Shown one piece after another: positions 1 through 8,851 of a stretch of 64,000 bases of DNA. The first letter of the stretch is position 1; each line of letters opens with the position of its first letter. The notes beneath the pieces are model-generated. The model did no database searches. It was not told the origin of the DNA and saw only the letters and a list, made by a program, of their open reading frames with translations. The translations under genes and the position numbers were made by a program. The stretch comes from Ruegeria sp. TM1040 (GTDB taxonomy: Bacteria > Pseudomonadota > Alphaproteobacteria > Rhodobacterales > Rhodobacteraceae). The stretch is taken from contig NC_008043.1 in assembly GCF_000014065.1 (NCBI RefSeq), positions 428,001 to 492,000 on the forward strand, in the 5' to 3' direction.

Positions 1-594
1 ATCAAGGAAAATCCCCAGATGGCGATGTTCCAGATTGATGACAGTGAAGGGCTGCGCAATCTGGCGGTCTACAAGGCGTTGCGCGGGCAGGGGGTGTCTG
101 ACCGTTTGGCGCGGCAGTGGATCACAGAACATGGGCAGGACTATGTGCAGGAGAAACTCGACTATGTTGCGGGGCAGGGCGAGGTGAAATCGAGTGTCGG
201 CTATCTCAGAGCCGCGATCCTTGGCGACTATAGTGCGCCAGAGACCACAAAGGGGACGGTTCAGAAAAAGGTCGATCCCGAAACACAGGCGAAACTCGAT
301 GAACTTCAGCGTGCCCGAGAGGCAGAAAAAGCGGCGGAGGACGCTGCGTTCAAGGCCCGCGCCGCGGAGCGTCGTGAACGCGCGAAACACTTGGACATCG
401 TTGAGACACTGGTTTCGCGGCGAAACCCTACACAGAAAGATGCGGACAAACGGCTGTTTGTCTCTCGGTTGGAAAGCGATCTGGACCGGGAGCATTTTCG
501 CCAACACGGCTGGCGCTCCGCTCTGAATGCGGCGGCGATCATTTCTTTCTGGCAGGAGTTGGAGCCTGATGCCTTTGCCGAGGACGTGGAATAG
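1..594 (+). CDS. Plasmid replication initiator-like protein (Rep_3-type C-terminal region), 5' end outside window
   Basis: The reading frame is open to the left edge (six codons precede the first ATG at 19), so the gene probably starts outside the window. The first 75 visible residues follow the helical pattern at the C-terminus of Rep_3-type initiators: a short helix with AVYKALRGQGVS, a helix ending near YVQEKLDYV, then VKSSVGYLRAAILGDY, the equivalent of the usual VKNPAGYLxxAIxxDY. An alanine- and charge-rich coiled stretch follows (about residues 80-125), then an unassigned tail. The DNA-binding winged helices would lie upstream. An independent short protein starting at 19 is possible. 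The family call is pattern recognition and could be wrong; no iterons or parAB are visible. Confidence 0.5.
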   Translation: MKENPQMAMFQIDDSEGLRNLAVYKALRGQGVSDRLARQWITEHGQDYVQEKLDYVAGQGEVKSSVGYLRAAILGDYSAPETTKGTVQKKVDPETQAKLDELQRAREAEKAAEDAAFKARAAERRERAKHLDIVETLVSRRNPTQKDADKRLFVSRLESDLDREHFRQHGWRSALNAAAIISFWQELEPDAFAEDVE

Positions 595-608
595 GGCAGG
601 GGACACAA

Positions 609-628
609 AAAACGGGTGATCCCGTTTT
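609..628. terminator. Bidirectional terminator-like hairpin
   Basis: An 8-bp perfect stem, AAAACGGG with CCCGTTTT, around a TGAT loop. It has an A-run on one side and a T-run on the other, so it can terminate transcription in both directions. It sits between the convergent Rep-like gene (ends 594) and matB (ends 668). Confidence 0.75.
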
Positions 629-667
629 GGAACCACCCGCATGTCCAAAACGCATGATACGACGATG

Positions 668-2182
668 TCAGTCGCTAAACATGTCTTTGTAGCTGTCTCG
701 AAGGATGTTCTTTTGAACTTTCCCCATCGTGTTTCGCGGCAATTCGTCGACAACCATCAATTTGCGAGGATGTTTGAACCGAGCAAGCTGGCCTTGAACT
801 GACGTCATGATCGACTCGAGGTCCGGTGAGGTACCCGTTTCCGGGACGATGATTCCCAGCACGGTTTCGCCAAAATCCGGGTGCGGAACGCCGATAACCG
901 CGCTTTCCAACACGCCAGACTGTTCATCCAGCACCAGTTCGATCTCCTTCGGATAGATATTGTACCCACCCGAAATGATCAGATCCTTGTTGCGGCCCAC
1001 AATGTGCACATAGCCATCTTCGTCGATCATACCGAGATCGCCGGTAATGAAAAAACCGTCCTCTCGCAGTTCTGCGGCAGTTTTTTCAGGCATCTGCCAA
1101 TATCCTTGAAAGACGTTTGGCCCGCGCACTTCGATCTGTCCAATGTCGCCTCGTGGCAGTGAGGTACCCGTTTCCGGGTTGGTGATCTTTAACTCCACAC
1201 CGGGCAGTGGGAAGCCAACAGTGCCCGCACGCCGTTCTCCGTCGTAGGGGTTTGAGGTGTTCATGTTGGTTTCCGTCATGCCGTAGCGTTCGAGAATCCG
1301 ATGCCCAGTGCGCTCTTCGAATTGGATATGGGTTTCCGCCAACAAGGGTGCGGAACCTGAAATGAACAGGCGCATGTGTTGGGTCAGCTCTTTGGTAAAG
1401 CGCGGATCGCTCAACAGGCGGGTATAGAAGGTAGGCACGCCCATCATACTGGTCGCTTTGGGCAGTTGCGCGATGACGCGGTCCAGATCGAACTTGGGCA
1501 AAAAGATCATCGCGCCTCCGGCCAGAAGCGTCACATTGCTCGCCACAAAAAGCCCATGCGTGTGAAAAATCGGCAAGGCGTGCAGCAACACGTCTTTATC
1601 TGTGAACCGCCATTCCTTTACCAAGGTCTCAGCGTTCGACAGTAAATTGTCCTGCGTCAGCATCGCCCCTTTGGAGCGTCCCGTCGTCCCGGACGTATAA
1701 AGGAACGCGGCAAGATCATCGCCGCTGCGGTCTACGGTCTCAAAGTCCGTTGCCATTGCCGCTGCGCGCTCAATCAAAGAGCCGCTTCCATCTGCGTTCA
1801 GCGTCTCCACACTTGCGTTCAGACCTTCAGCAATCGTGGCCAGCGTGCTTTGGTTCTGGCCGTCGCAGATAACAAGCGATGCACCACTGTTTTCGATGAA
1901 ATACGAGAGTTCATCGGCGGTATAGGCGGTATTGAGCGGCAAGAAGATCAGACCGGCCTGTACGCAGGCGCCATAAAGCGCAAGCGCTTCGGGGGATTTT
2001 TCGACCTGAACGGCCACGCGATCCCCTGGCGTGAGGCCCGCCTTGATGAGCACATGTGCGATCTGGGCAACCTGATCCAAAAAACGTGCGTGCGTCCAGA
2101 CCTGGCCATCTGCCAGATACAAGAAGGGGGTCGTCTTGCCGGCGTAAACACCGAAAAGGCGATCAAACAAAGGGTTAGCCAT
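668..2182 (-). CDS. matB: Malonyl-CoA synthetase (acyl-adenylate-forming enzyme)
   Basis: 504 aa, the usual length of MatB, which activates malonate with ATP and CoA to malonyl-CoA in the cytoplasm. The P-loop-like motif YTSGTTGRSKGA lies near residue 163. The adenylate-binding YGMTE is near residue 300, the hinge region reads GDLGMIDEDGYVHIVGRNKD, and the C-terminal catalytic lysine is in PRNTMGKVQK. The HTHGLF and FDLDRVI surroundings are typical of MatB rather than of long-chain acyl-CoA ligases. No malonate decarboxylase or transporter gene adjoins it, so it stands alone. It converges on the Rep-like gene and is followed by the hairpin at 609-628. A related short-chain acyl-CoA synthetase is the main alternative. 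Confidence 0.82.
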   Translation of the reverse strand: MANPLFDRLFGVYAGKTTPFLYLADGQVWTHARFLDQVAQIAHVLIKAGLTPGDRVAVQVEKSPEALALYGACVQAGLIFLPLNTAYTADELSYFIENSGASLVICDGQNQSTLATIAEGLNASVETLNADGSGSLIERAAAMATDFETVDRSGDDLAAFLYTSGTTGRSKGAMLTQDNLLSNAETLVKEWRFTDKDVLLHALPIFHTHGLFVASNVTLLAGGAMIFLPKFDLDRVIAQLPKATSMMGVPTFYTRLLSDPRFTKELTQHMRLFISGSAPLLAETHIQFEERTGHRILERYGMTETNMNTSNPYDGERRAGTVGFPLPGVELKITNPETGTSLPRGDIGQIEVRGPNVFQGYWQMPEKTAAELREDGFFITGDLGMIDEDGYVHIVGRNKDLIISGGYNIYPKEIELVLDEQSGVLESAVIGVPHPDFGETVLGIIVPETGTSPDLESIMTSVQGQLARFKHPRKLMVVDELPRNTMGKVQKNILRDSYKDMFSD

Positions 2183-2820
2183 GAGGTGAGCCTTTCTGAA
2201 ACTGAATAGCGTGTGAGATCACCAGCCTGAGGTCTGGGCATATTAAAGGGGCATGCGCCCCTGTGATCTCGAAATTCCCTTGGTTGTGGGCAATTTTTCC
2301 AGAAGCGTAAAGTGCATCCACGCTCCCAATCGTTCGAAGCGGCCCGGCCTTTGTCGTTTCCTGCGCGCGCGCAGCTGCTTGTGCTGCTCAAACGTGATCT
2401 GCTTGTCGCGATTGACCACATCGCCAAGAGCGCGCGAGAGCGCCAAGCGTCAGGGGGAAGCTGACGCATTCAAGTGGATCTGCAAGGGGCTACAGGGGTT
2501 CCTTCCGGGGCGCGGGAACAGAGCTTGTCAAAACATCCGACACCGAGAGCATAGAAGGTGAGTTGCAGTAGGTTGTGAGACAACACCTTTCTAAAGAGGA
2601 TTGAGCGTTCACGCTCTGCGATGCGCGATGTTAGAACAACGCGTCTCCGCAGTTGTTTTCAAACCTTTTGTATAGGTCACAAATCCAAGTGGGTTCGTTT
2701 CCCGAGAACGCGCTGCGGGTGAACAAGGTTCACGATGGTGTATCAGAAAATACCTGACCGCTCTCGCTCGGTGCCTGAGACCCAGTTTTCAGTCTAGGTG
2801 CCGTCGGCTATCTTCGGCGT
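2183..2820. other. 638-bp intergenic region between matB and the AraC gene
   Basis: Divergent promoters for matB and the AraC regulator must lie here. The one coding-like stretch is a 50-codon frame on the plus strand, 2312-2464, from a GTG, with a helical content (AQLLVLLKRDLLVAIDHIAK). It has only a weak AGAAG ribosome site and could be a gene remnant. Several other short frames on both strands have unlikely composition. I see no tRNA, clear riboswitch or repeat. Confidence 0.5.
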
Positions 2821-3840
2821 ATGGGATGGATTTCGACGGTCTTCGTACACAAAGCACTGGACGCTGCAGTCTCTCTTGCAAGCGCCGATGAAGATGCACG
2901 CGGGAAACTTTTCAAGAGCGTTGGTCTTGATCCTTCGGCTCCGGTTGATCCCGGCGCAATGATCTCAGATGGCGACTTCTTTGGGTTATTGGAACGCATC
3001 GCAAAACTTGATGATCGCGGTCGGTTCGTTCCGGTTCAGATGGGCGCCTCTATGTGTTGCGACGATTACGGCGCTTTTGGCCTCGCGTTCAAATCCGCAC
3101 CCGATCTGCTCAGCTCCTACGCGCGGGTAGAACGCTTTGGAAAGGTTGTCACCTCGATAGCTAATTTCCGTGTTAAACAGGTGGGACCCTCCGTTTTTAT
3201 GGAAGTTGTTCAAGGAGGGGACCCGCGTCTTGGTCTTAGGATGACCAATGAACTGGCTTTGGCCGCTACGATGTCGCTCAGTCAGGAGGTCAGCAGCGAG
3301 GATTTTTCTCCCGTCGCCGTTCACCTCATGACGGAGCGCCCCGAAGTCGACGACGTGTATCACGCGCATTTTCGTTGCCCTGTTCACTTTGGCGCAGACC
3401 ACGATGCGCTTGAGGTGGCTACCACGGCAGCTGTCCGGTCCAATCGTCTTTCCGACAATGGGATGTCCAGGTTTTTTGAGACACATCTCGACAACCAGCT
3501 TAGCCAAATCAGTGACAGGTCCGAACTGGAGCAGGGCATTCTGGATCAAATCGGCGAAGCGTTGAGCGAAGGTGTGCCCACGCTCGCCGAGATCGCCGGG
3601 TGTATGGGGATGAGCAGCAGAACCTTGCAACGCCGCCTGTCCGCAGAAGGTCTGGCTTACCAAGACCTGGTTTCAAGCGCGCGGAAATCACTCTCCGAAC
3701 AGCTTTTGAGACGCACGGACTACGCTTTGGCAGAGATCGCCTTCCTGACTGGTTTCTCCGACCAGAGCACGTTCACACGCGCCTTTAAGCGTTGGCACCA
3801 GCAGACACCCGCCAACTACCGACGCGGCACGCCTGTTTAG
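2821..3840 (+). CDS. AraC-family transcriptional regulator (arabinose-binding-domain type)
   Basis: 339 aa. The N-terminal two thirds resemble the PF12625-type ligand domain of OruR/ArgR-like regulators. The C-terminal 100 residues are a double helix-turn-helix: LAEIAGCMGMSSRTLQRRL is the first HTH and LAEIAFLTGFSDQSTFTRAFKRW with the terminal P-x-x-Y-R signature is the second. It probably activates a short target operon; the NmrA-like and DUF4345 genes start 124 bp downstream in the same direction and are the obvious candidates. The effector cannot be read from the sequence. The ATG at 2821 has no strong ribosome site, so the exact start is uncertain by a few codons. Confidence 0.88.
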   Translation: MGWISTVFVHKALDAAVSLASADEDARGKLFKSVGLDPSAPVDPGAMISDGDFFGLLERIAKLDDRGRFVPVQMGASMCCDDYGAFGLAFKSAPDLLSSYARVERFGKVVTSIANFRVKQVGPSVFMEVVQGGDPRLGLRMTNELALAATMSLSQEVSSEDFSPVAVHLMTERPEVDDVYHAHFRCPVHFGADHDALEVATTAAVRSNRLSDNGMSRFFETHLDNQLSQISDRSELEQGILDQIGEALSEGVPTLAEIAGCMGMSSRTLQRRLSAEGLAYQDLVSSARKSLSEQLLRRTDYALAEIAFLTGFSDQSTFTRAFKRWHQQTPANYRRGTPV

Positions 3841-3964
3841 ACTCGACCTGTTGCTTTGCTCGCAGCGTTGGCGTCTTGAGCCAAAACACTGGCGTCCGAA
3901 GCAAATACCTTGGCCTCGGACTGTGGCTATCCCTTGGACTTCGATCCACCCAAGGGAGTTCATC

Positions 3965-4822
3965 ATGGCATCCAAGCCAATCCTTATCACAGGCGCGACC
4001 GGAAAAACCGGATCTCGCGTTATGGGCCGGCTCAAATCTTTGGGGTTTGATGCGCGCTCAGGCTCGCGCAAGGCGCCCGTTCCCTTTGATTGGGACAATC
4101 CTGCCACATGGGAGAAGGCCCTGCGCGGCATTGGGGCCGTCTACGTCAACTATCATCCGGACTATGCATTCCCCGGCGCCATCGCCAACCTAACACGCTT
4201 CACCCGTGTGGCGGCCTCCTGCGGTATTGAGCGCTTGGTCATTCTGACAGGTCGTGGTGAACACCATGCGCAACTTGGCGAGGCGGTCGTAGCAAAATCG
4301 GGCCTGGACTACACGATCGTTCGCTCTGCTTGGTTTGCGCAAAACTTCTCTGAGGGCGCCCTTTGGGAACCTGTGATGGAAGGTGTGGTACCGATGCCGG
4401 GCGCAAACCTTGCAGAACCGATCATCGACATTGATGACCTCGCCGATGTCATTGCGGTGTCTCTCACAGGCGAAGGCCACTCCGGACAGACTTACGATTG
4501 TACAGGTCCGCGGCTGCTCGACTTTGCGGAGGTCGCTGACATTTTGTCCGGCGCGATGGGGCGACGCGTCAACTATCTGCCGATCTCGTTCGATGACTTT
4601 CATGCAGAGCTCGCGGCGACAAGCGGCACAGTCTTTGCCGACATCGTCACAGGCATTGCTCGAGAAACCTTCGACGGGCGCAATGCCGTGCTTGGCGACG
4701 GCGTGATGCGCGCGCTTGGTCGTCAACCGCGGGACTTCACCGAATTTGCGCAATCAGCCGCGTTGGCGGGCAAGTGGGCCAACGCGGCCTGGGAAATGAA
4801 AACAAACAGGAGCACATCATGA
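3965..4822 (+). CDS. NmrA-like NAD(P)-binding Rossmann protein
   Basis: 285 aa from the ATG at 3965, preceded by an AGGGAG ribosome site seven bases upstream; an upstream extension of the frame has no such site. The N-terminus carries the glycine-rich nucleotide motif GATGKTGSRV. The rest follows atypical short-chain dehydrogenases of the NmrA/azoreductase-like group: a central VILTGRG strand, YTIVRSAWFAQNF, and a late IIDIDDLADVIA element. Such proteins sense or use NADP(H); the substrate is unknown. The stop codon overlaps the start of the DUF4345 gene by four bases (ATGA), so the two are translationally coupled. Confidence 0.8.
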   Translation: MASKPILITGATGKTGSRVMGRLKSLGFDARSGSRKAPVPFDWDNPATWEKALRGIGAVYVNYHPDYAFPGAIANLTRFTRVAASCGIERLVILTGRGEHHAQLGEAVVAKSGLDYTIVRSAWFAQNFSEGALWEPVMEGVVPMPGANLAEPIIDIDDLADVIAVSLTGEGHSGQTYDCTGPRLLDFAEVADILSGAMGRRVNYLPISFDDFHAELAATSGTVFADIVTGIARETFDGRNAVLGDGVMRALGRQPRDFTEFAQSAALAGKWANAAWEMKTNRSTS

Positions 4823-5247
4823 AACTCAATCGCTTTCAGCAGATCATTCTCGGAATCAGTGGTGTCACCGCATGCGCCATCGGCACGCTTATCGCTCTGG
4901 CGCCGCATGCATTCTATGCCAGTTATGGCATCACACTCGGGCAAGATCCCAACCTCCTGAATGAACTGCGCGCGCCGGGCGCGGGATTGGCGGTGTTTGG
5001 GGCCCTTATGCTCGCGGGCATGTTCCGTGCGGCCATGGTGCCGATCTCCCTCGGCGTCGCCCTCACCGTGTATCTCGCATTTCCTGCAGGACGTATCGTA
5101 GGGATCGTTCTGGATGGCATGCCAGCAGGAAGCGTGATCGGCGCGCTGGGGTTTGAGATCCTCATCGCGGGCCTTCTTCTCGTCGCCTTCAGGCCGATGC
5201 GCAAAGTCGACGCCAGTGCTGAGCGGTTTGTCGATTTGTCTAGGTAG
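4819..5247 (+). CDS. DUF4345-type integral membrane protein
   Basis: 142 aa from the ATG at 4819, which overlaps the upstream stop by four bases. The protein has about four hydrophobic segments: residues 8-28, 52-70, 74-92 and 108-126. It ends in a short cytoplasmic tail. The layout and the ELRAPGAGLAVFGALML element match small DUF4345 membrane proteins, whose function is unknown. Pairing with an NmrA-like reductase under an AraC regulator suggests a small inducible stress or detoxification unit, but that is inference. Confidence 0.78.
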   Translation: MKLNRFQQIILGISGVTACAIGTLIALAPHAFYASYGITLGQDPNLLNELRAPGAGLAVFGALMLAGMFRAAMVPISLGVALTVYLAFPAGRIVGIVLDGMPAGSVIGALGFEILIAGLLLVAFRPMRKVDASAERFVDLSR

Positions 5248-5381
5248 CCAGCAGCGTTGAGCCTTTTTTTGGGGGGGGCGTGGGCTAGGCCGGCAATCCA
5301 TCGGTGTTCGATGAAATGAACGAAGATGCCTGTTCGGTGAGATACGCAACGCAAGAGGACCATGCCCTCGGAATTGTCAGA

Positions 5382-5420
5382 TTTGTTGCCGCTGGGATCT
5401 ATGAAACCAGCGGCAACAAA
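5382..5420. repeat. Perfect 14-bp inverted repeat (hairpin) in an intergenic region
   Basis: TTTGTTGCCGCTGG (5382-5395) and CCAGCGGCAACAAA (5407-5420) are exact reverse complements around an 11-nt loop. It lies between the convergent DUF4345 and nqrF genes, 135 bp after the DUF4345 stop. There is no T-run, so it is not a classic intrinsic terminator. Role unknown. Confidence 0.8.
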
Positions 5421-5506
5421 CCTTCGACACTCCACGCCCGTGTCTCTCAGGAGCCTTCGCCCCCGCTCTAGCCATTCCGTCATAAGAAGGGCAGGGGGAC
5501 TCGCAA

Positions 5507-5530
5507 AAAGGGGGCCAGTCGGCCCCCTTT
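5507..5530 (-). terminator. Intrinsic terminator of the nqr operon
   Basis: A 10-bp perfect stem (AAAGGGGGCC with GGCCCCCTTT) around a four-base loop, ten bases after the nqrF stop. Reading on the minus strand it is followed by further T residues. On the plus strand it could also stop readthrough from DUF4345. Confidence 0.88.
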
Positions 5531-5540
5531 CTTTCGTCTC

Positions 5541-6764
5541 TTACCCGCCGAAGTCGTCGAGCATGATGTCTTCGCGATCCACGCCCAGTTCCAAGAGCAT
5601 GTTGATCACCGATTGGTTCATGATCGGCGGACCACACATGTAGAACTCGCAGTCCTCGGGCGCCGGGTGGTTCTTGAGGTATTCCTCGTAGAGCACGTTG
5701 TGGATGAAGCCGGTGTAGCCTTTCCAGTCGTCCTCTGGCAGCGCGTCCGAGAGCGCCACATGCCACTCGAAGTTGTCAAATTCTTCGGCCAGTTGGTCGA
5801 AATCCTCGACAAAGAACATCTCCCGTTTGGAGCGTGCCCCGTACCAGAAGGTGATCTTGCGATCACGGTTCTCCAGACGCTTGAGCTGGTCAAAGATGTG
5901 GCTGCGCATCGGCGCCATACCCGCACCACCGCCGATAAAGACCATCTCTTTTTGGGTGTCGCGCGCAAAGAATTCGCCAAACGGGCCGGAGATGGTGACC
6001 TTGTCACCGGGCTTCAGGTTGAAGATATACGAAGACATCTGGCCGGGCGGAATGCCGGTGGAGCCCGGCGGCGGCGACGCAACACGGACGTTGAGCATGA
6101 TAAGGCCCTTTTCGTCCGGGTAGTTGGCCATAGAATATGCACGTTCAATGGGTTCGGTCACAGTCGATTCATACTGCCACAGATTGAACTTGTCCCAATC
6201 GGGGCGGTACTCTTCCTCGACGTCGAAGTCCTTGTAGGACAGCTTGTGTGCCGGAGCCTCGATCTGGATATAGCCCCCTGCGCGGAAGTTTACATCCTCG
6301 CCCTCGGGCAGTTCCAGTACCAGGTTCTTGATGAAGGTTGCGACGTTTTCATTGGAGCGCACGGTGCACTCCCATTTTTTCACGCCGAACACCTCTTCGG
6401 GCACTTCGATGTCCATGTCCTGCTTCACGGCCACCTGACAGGACAGGCGGTCACCACAAGAGGCTTCGCGCTTGGTGATGTGGCTTTCTTCGGTGGGCAG
6501 GATCGACCCGCCACCGGAATGCACACGCACGCGGCATTGCGCACAGGTGCCACCCCCGCCACAGGCGGAGGGGACGAACATTTTCTCGGCTGCCAGCGTT
6601 TGCAGCAGTTTGCCGCCCGCCGGAACAGAGATGGTTTTCTCACCGTTGATGGTGATGTTGACGTTGCCCGAGCTGACGAGCTTGGAACGCGCCGCCAGAA
6701 TGATCGTCACCAGTGCAACAACGATCAAAGTGAACAGGAGAACGCCTAGTCCGAATGTAGTCAC
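5541..6764 (-). CDS. nqrF: Na+-translocating NADH:quinone reductase subunit F
   Basis: 407 aa, the normal NqrF length. NqrF takes electrons from NADH via FAD and a [2Fe-2S] centre and feeds them to the sodium pump. It has one N-terminal membrane segment (residues 5-25) and then a ferredoxin domain with cluster cysteines C68, C74, C77 and C109. The FAD-binding element RAYSMANYP and the NADH-binding [12 protein letters not shown] and YMCGPPIM motifs complete the reductase domain. It is the last gene of nqrABCDEF, 13 bp after nqrE, with a strong terminator directly downstream. Confidence 0.97.
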   Translation of the reverse strand: MTTFGLGVLLFTLIVVALVTIILAARSKLVSSGNVNITINGEKTISVPAGGKLLQTLAAEKMFVPSACGGGGTCAQCRVRVHSGGGSILPTEESHITKREASCGDRLSCQVAVKQDMDIEVPEEVFGVKKWECTVRSNENVATFIKNLVLELPEGEDVNFRAGGYIQIEAPAHKLSYKDFDVEEEYRPDWDKFNLWQYESTVTEPIERAYSMANYPDEKGLIMLNVRVASPPPGSTGIPPGQMSSYIFNLKPGDKVTISGPFGEFFARDTQKEMVFIGGGAGMAPMRSHIFDQLKRLENRDRKITFWYGARSKREMFFVEDFDQLAEEFDNFEWHVALSDALPEDDWKGYTGFIHNVLYEEYLKNHPAPEDCEFYMCGPPIMNQSVINMLLELGVDREDIMLDDFGG

Positions 6765-6777
6765 GTCTGCGCTCCTA

Positions 6778-7386
6778 TCAGAGTTTCACGCCGCTGAAGG
6801 ACATGAAGGCCAGCGCCATCAGACCTGCGGTGATGAAAGTGATGCCGAGACCCTGAAGCCCGTCGGGAATGTCAGAGTATTTGAGCTTCTCGCGCACGCC
6901 CGCCATGGCGGTGATCGCCAGCGCCCAGCCAAACCCGGACGAGAGACCATATGTCGCCGCCTCGGCGAAATCATAGTTGCGTTCCACCATGAAGAGCGAG
7001 CCCCCAAGGATCGCGCAGTTCACGGTGATGAGCGGCAAGAACACACCCAAGGCGTTGTAAAGCGGCGGGAAATACTTATCGAGCAGCATCTCGAGGATCT
7101 GCACCATGGCCGCGATCACACCGATGTATGAGATCAGACCCAGGAAGGTCAGATCCACATCGCCAAACCCGGCCCAGGCCAGTGCGCCCGGCGCCAGAAG
7201 GTAGGTCAGGATCAGGTTGTTTGCAGGCACGGTGATGCCCTGCACCAGCATGACCGAAACCCCAAGACCGATTGCAGTGGAGATCTTCTTGGACACCGCC
7301 AGGAAGGTACACATGCCAAGGAAGAACGACAGGGCCAGGTTCTCAACAAAGATCGCCTTGACCGCGAGGGACAGTAAGCCTTCCAT
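6778..7386 (-). CDS. nqrE: Na+-translocating NADH:quinone reductase subunit E
   Basis: 202 aa, almost entirely membrane-embedded with six predicted helices. NqrE pairs with NqrD as a pseudo-symmetric couple in the membrane core and shares an inter-subunit iron or iron-sulfur site; the cysteines in [10 protein letters not shown] and VNCAILGG are the expected ligands. Its ATG overlaps the nqrD stop by one base (TGATG), indicating translational coupling. Confidence 0.97.
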   Translation of the reverse strand: MEGLLSLAVKAIFVENLALSFFLGMCTFLAVSKKISTAIGLGVSVMLVQGITVPANNLILTYLLAPGALAWAGFGDVDLTFLGLISYIGVIAAMVQILEMLLDKYFPPLYNALGVFLPLITVNCAILGGSLFMVERNYDFAEAATYGLSSGFGWALAITAMAGVREKLKYSDIPDGLQGLGITFITAGLMALAFMSFSGVKL

Positions 7387-8039
7387 CAGTGGGCCTCCAC
7401 CGTCTGAATTTTATACTCACGCTCTTCGACCTGTGCCGGTTTCCATGTGCGGATCCCCCAGATCAGAAGGCCGATCACAAAGAAGGCCGACGGCGGCAGC
7501 AGCATCATGCCGTTGGGCACATACCAGCCGCCGTTGTTCACGGTCTCCAGAATGGTCACACCAAAGAGCGATCCGGCGCCGAAAAGCTCGCGAAAGAATG
7601 CAACGATCAGCAGCAAAAGCCCGTAACCAAGACCATTGCCAACCCCGTCGATAAAGCTCGCCACGGGCGGGTTCTTCATCGCAAAGGCTTCGGCGCGGCC
7701 CATCACGATACAGTTGGTGATGATGAGACCCACAAAGACCGAAAGCGTCTTGGAGATTTCATAGGCGTAGGCCTTCAGGAGCTGATCCACCAGGATCACC
7801 AGCGAGGCGATGATCACCATCTGCACGATGATCCGGATCGAAGAAGGGATCTGGTTGCGCAGCATCGAGATGAACATCGACGAAAAGCCGGTCACGAAGG
7901 TCACCGCCAGTGCCATCACAAAGGCCACCTGCATCGAGGAGGTCACAGCAAGCGCCGAGCAGATGCCCAGAACCTGCAACGTGATCGGGTTGTTGTCGAT
8001 CAGCGGATCGACCAGTTGCGAACGATAGGTTTGTGCCAT
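7386..8039 (-). CDS. nqrD: Na+-translocating NADH:quinone reductase subunit D
   Basis: 217 aa with six predicted membrane helices. It is homologous to NqrE and to RnfE. The cysteines in GICSALAV and [14 protein letters not shown] correspond to the ligands of the intramembrane iron centre. The start overlaps the nqrC stop by one base. The Nqr rather than Rnf assignment rests on the complete nqrA-F order around it. Confidence 0.97.
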   Translation of the reverse strand: MAQTYRSQLVDPLIDNNPITLQVLGICSALAVTSSMQVAFVMALAVTFVTGFSSMFISMLRNQIPSSIRIIVQMVIIASLVILVDQLLKAYAYEISKTLSVFVGLIITNCIVMGRAEAFAMKNPPVASFIDGVGNGLGYGLLLLIVAFFRELFGAGSLFGVTILETVNNGGWYVPNGMMLLPPSAFFVIGLLIWGIRTWKPAQVEEREYKIQTVEAH

Positions 8040-8851
8040 CAGTCGATCTCTCCTGCTTTGAGCCGCTCGAGGAAGCCGCCATAGCCAGCCTCACCCATCC
8101 AGAACTTCACCAGATTGTCGACGCCAACCGAGGTCAGTGTCGCACCGGCCAGCGCATCTACGTGATATTCCTTGCCTTCGGGAGGCGCGGCCTTGGCCAC
8201 GGTGATGGCCAGTTGCCCGTCCTCGGCAAAGAGTTTCTTGCCATTCCACAGCGCTTTCCAGCGCGGGTTGTCCACCTCGGCGCCCAGACCGGGGGTCTCG
8301 CCGTGTTGGTAGAATTGCAGGCCGAAGATGTCGTTGCCGTTTTCTTCCAGCGCGATGAAACCATAAAGCGTGGACCAGAGGCCATAGCCCTCAATGGGCA
8401 GAATGACTTTGTCAATCGCACCGGCCTCGTCACGCAGCAGGTAGATCATGCGATACGCCTGCATGCTGCCACCAAGGCCCGCAGGATCTTCGTCGAGGGC
8501 GCGCACGATTGCGGGATCGCCCGCTGCGGCGAGCGCGTCAAAGGTCTCGATGTCGAACTGATCGGTATATGCTCCGGTCGACAGATCCAGCACATGCGGT
8601 TCAAACGCGGCAAAGGCTTCTGTGACGGAGACGCCCTCTTCATAGACGCCCGCCACCTGCAACACGTTGATCCGTTTGTCGCGCAGCTTGTTTTCTTCCT
8701 GCACCGGGCGCAGAGCAACGGCAGCTGCAGACACAACCATCGAGGCCACCAGACAGAGCGCTACGGCCACAAAGATGGTCTTGCCGACGGAGTCGGGCGG
8801 TGCGTCGATGAACCGACGGATCAGGCCCTTGTTCTCGTTTGCGTCAGACAT
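8039..8851 (-). CDS. nqrC: Na+-translocating NADH:quinone reductase subunit C
   Basis: 270 aa from the ATG at 8851, chosen because a GGAGGG ribosome site lies eight bases upstream; the longer frame lacks one. One N-terminal membrane anchor (about residues 20-42) is followed by a periplasmic FMN-binding domain. The ApbE flavinylation consensus is present as DALAGAT followed by LTS, so the FMN is expected on Thr238. It overlaps the end of nqrB by eight bases. FMN attachment requires the flavin transferase, which is encoded divergently at 11560. Confidence 0.97.
   Translation of the reverse strand: MSDANENKGLIRRFIDAPPDSVGKTIFVAVALCLVASMVVSAAAVALRPVQEENKLRDKRINVLQVAGVYEEGVSVTEAFAAFEPHVLDLSTGAYTDQFDIETFDALAAAGDPAIVRALDEDPAGLGGSMQAYRMIYLLRDEAGAIDKVILPIEGYGLWSTLYGFIALEENGNDIFGLQFYQHGETPGLGAEVDNPRWKALWNGKKLFAEDGQLAITVAKAAPPEGKEYHVDALAGATLTSVGVDNLVKFWMGEAGYGGFLERLKAGEID

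Noticed and set aside
5613-6749. 378-codon plus-strand frame
   Set aside because: Antisense shadow of nqrF, which has intact cofactor motifs.
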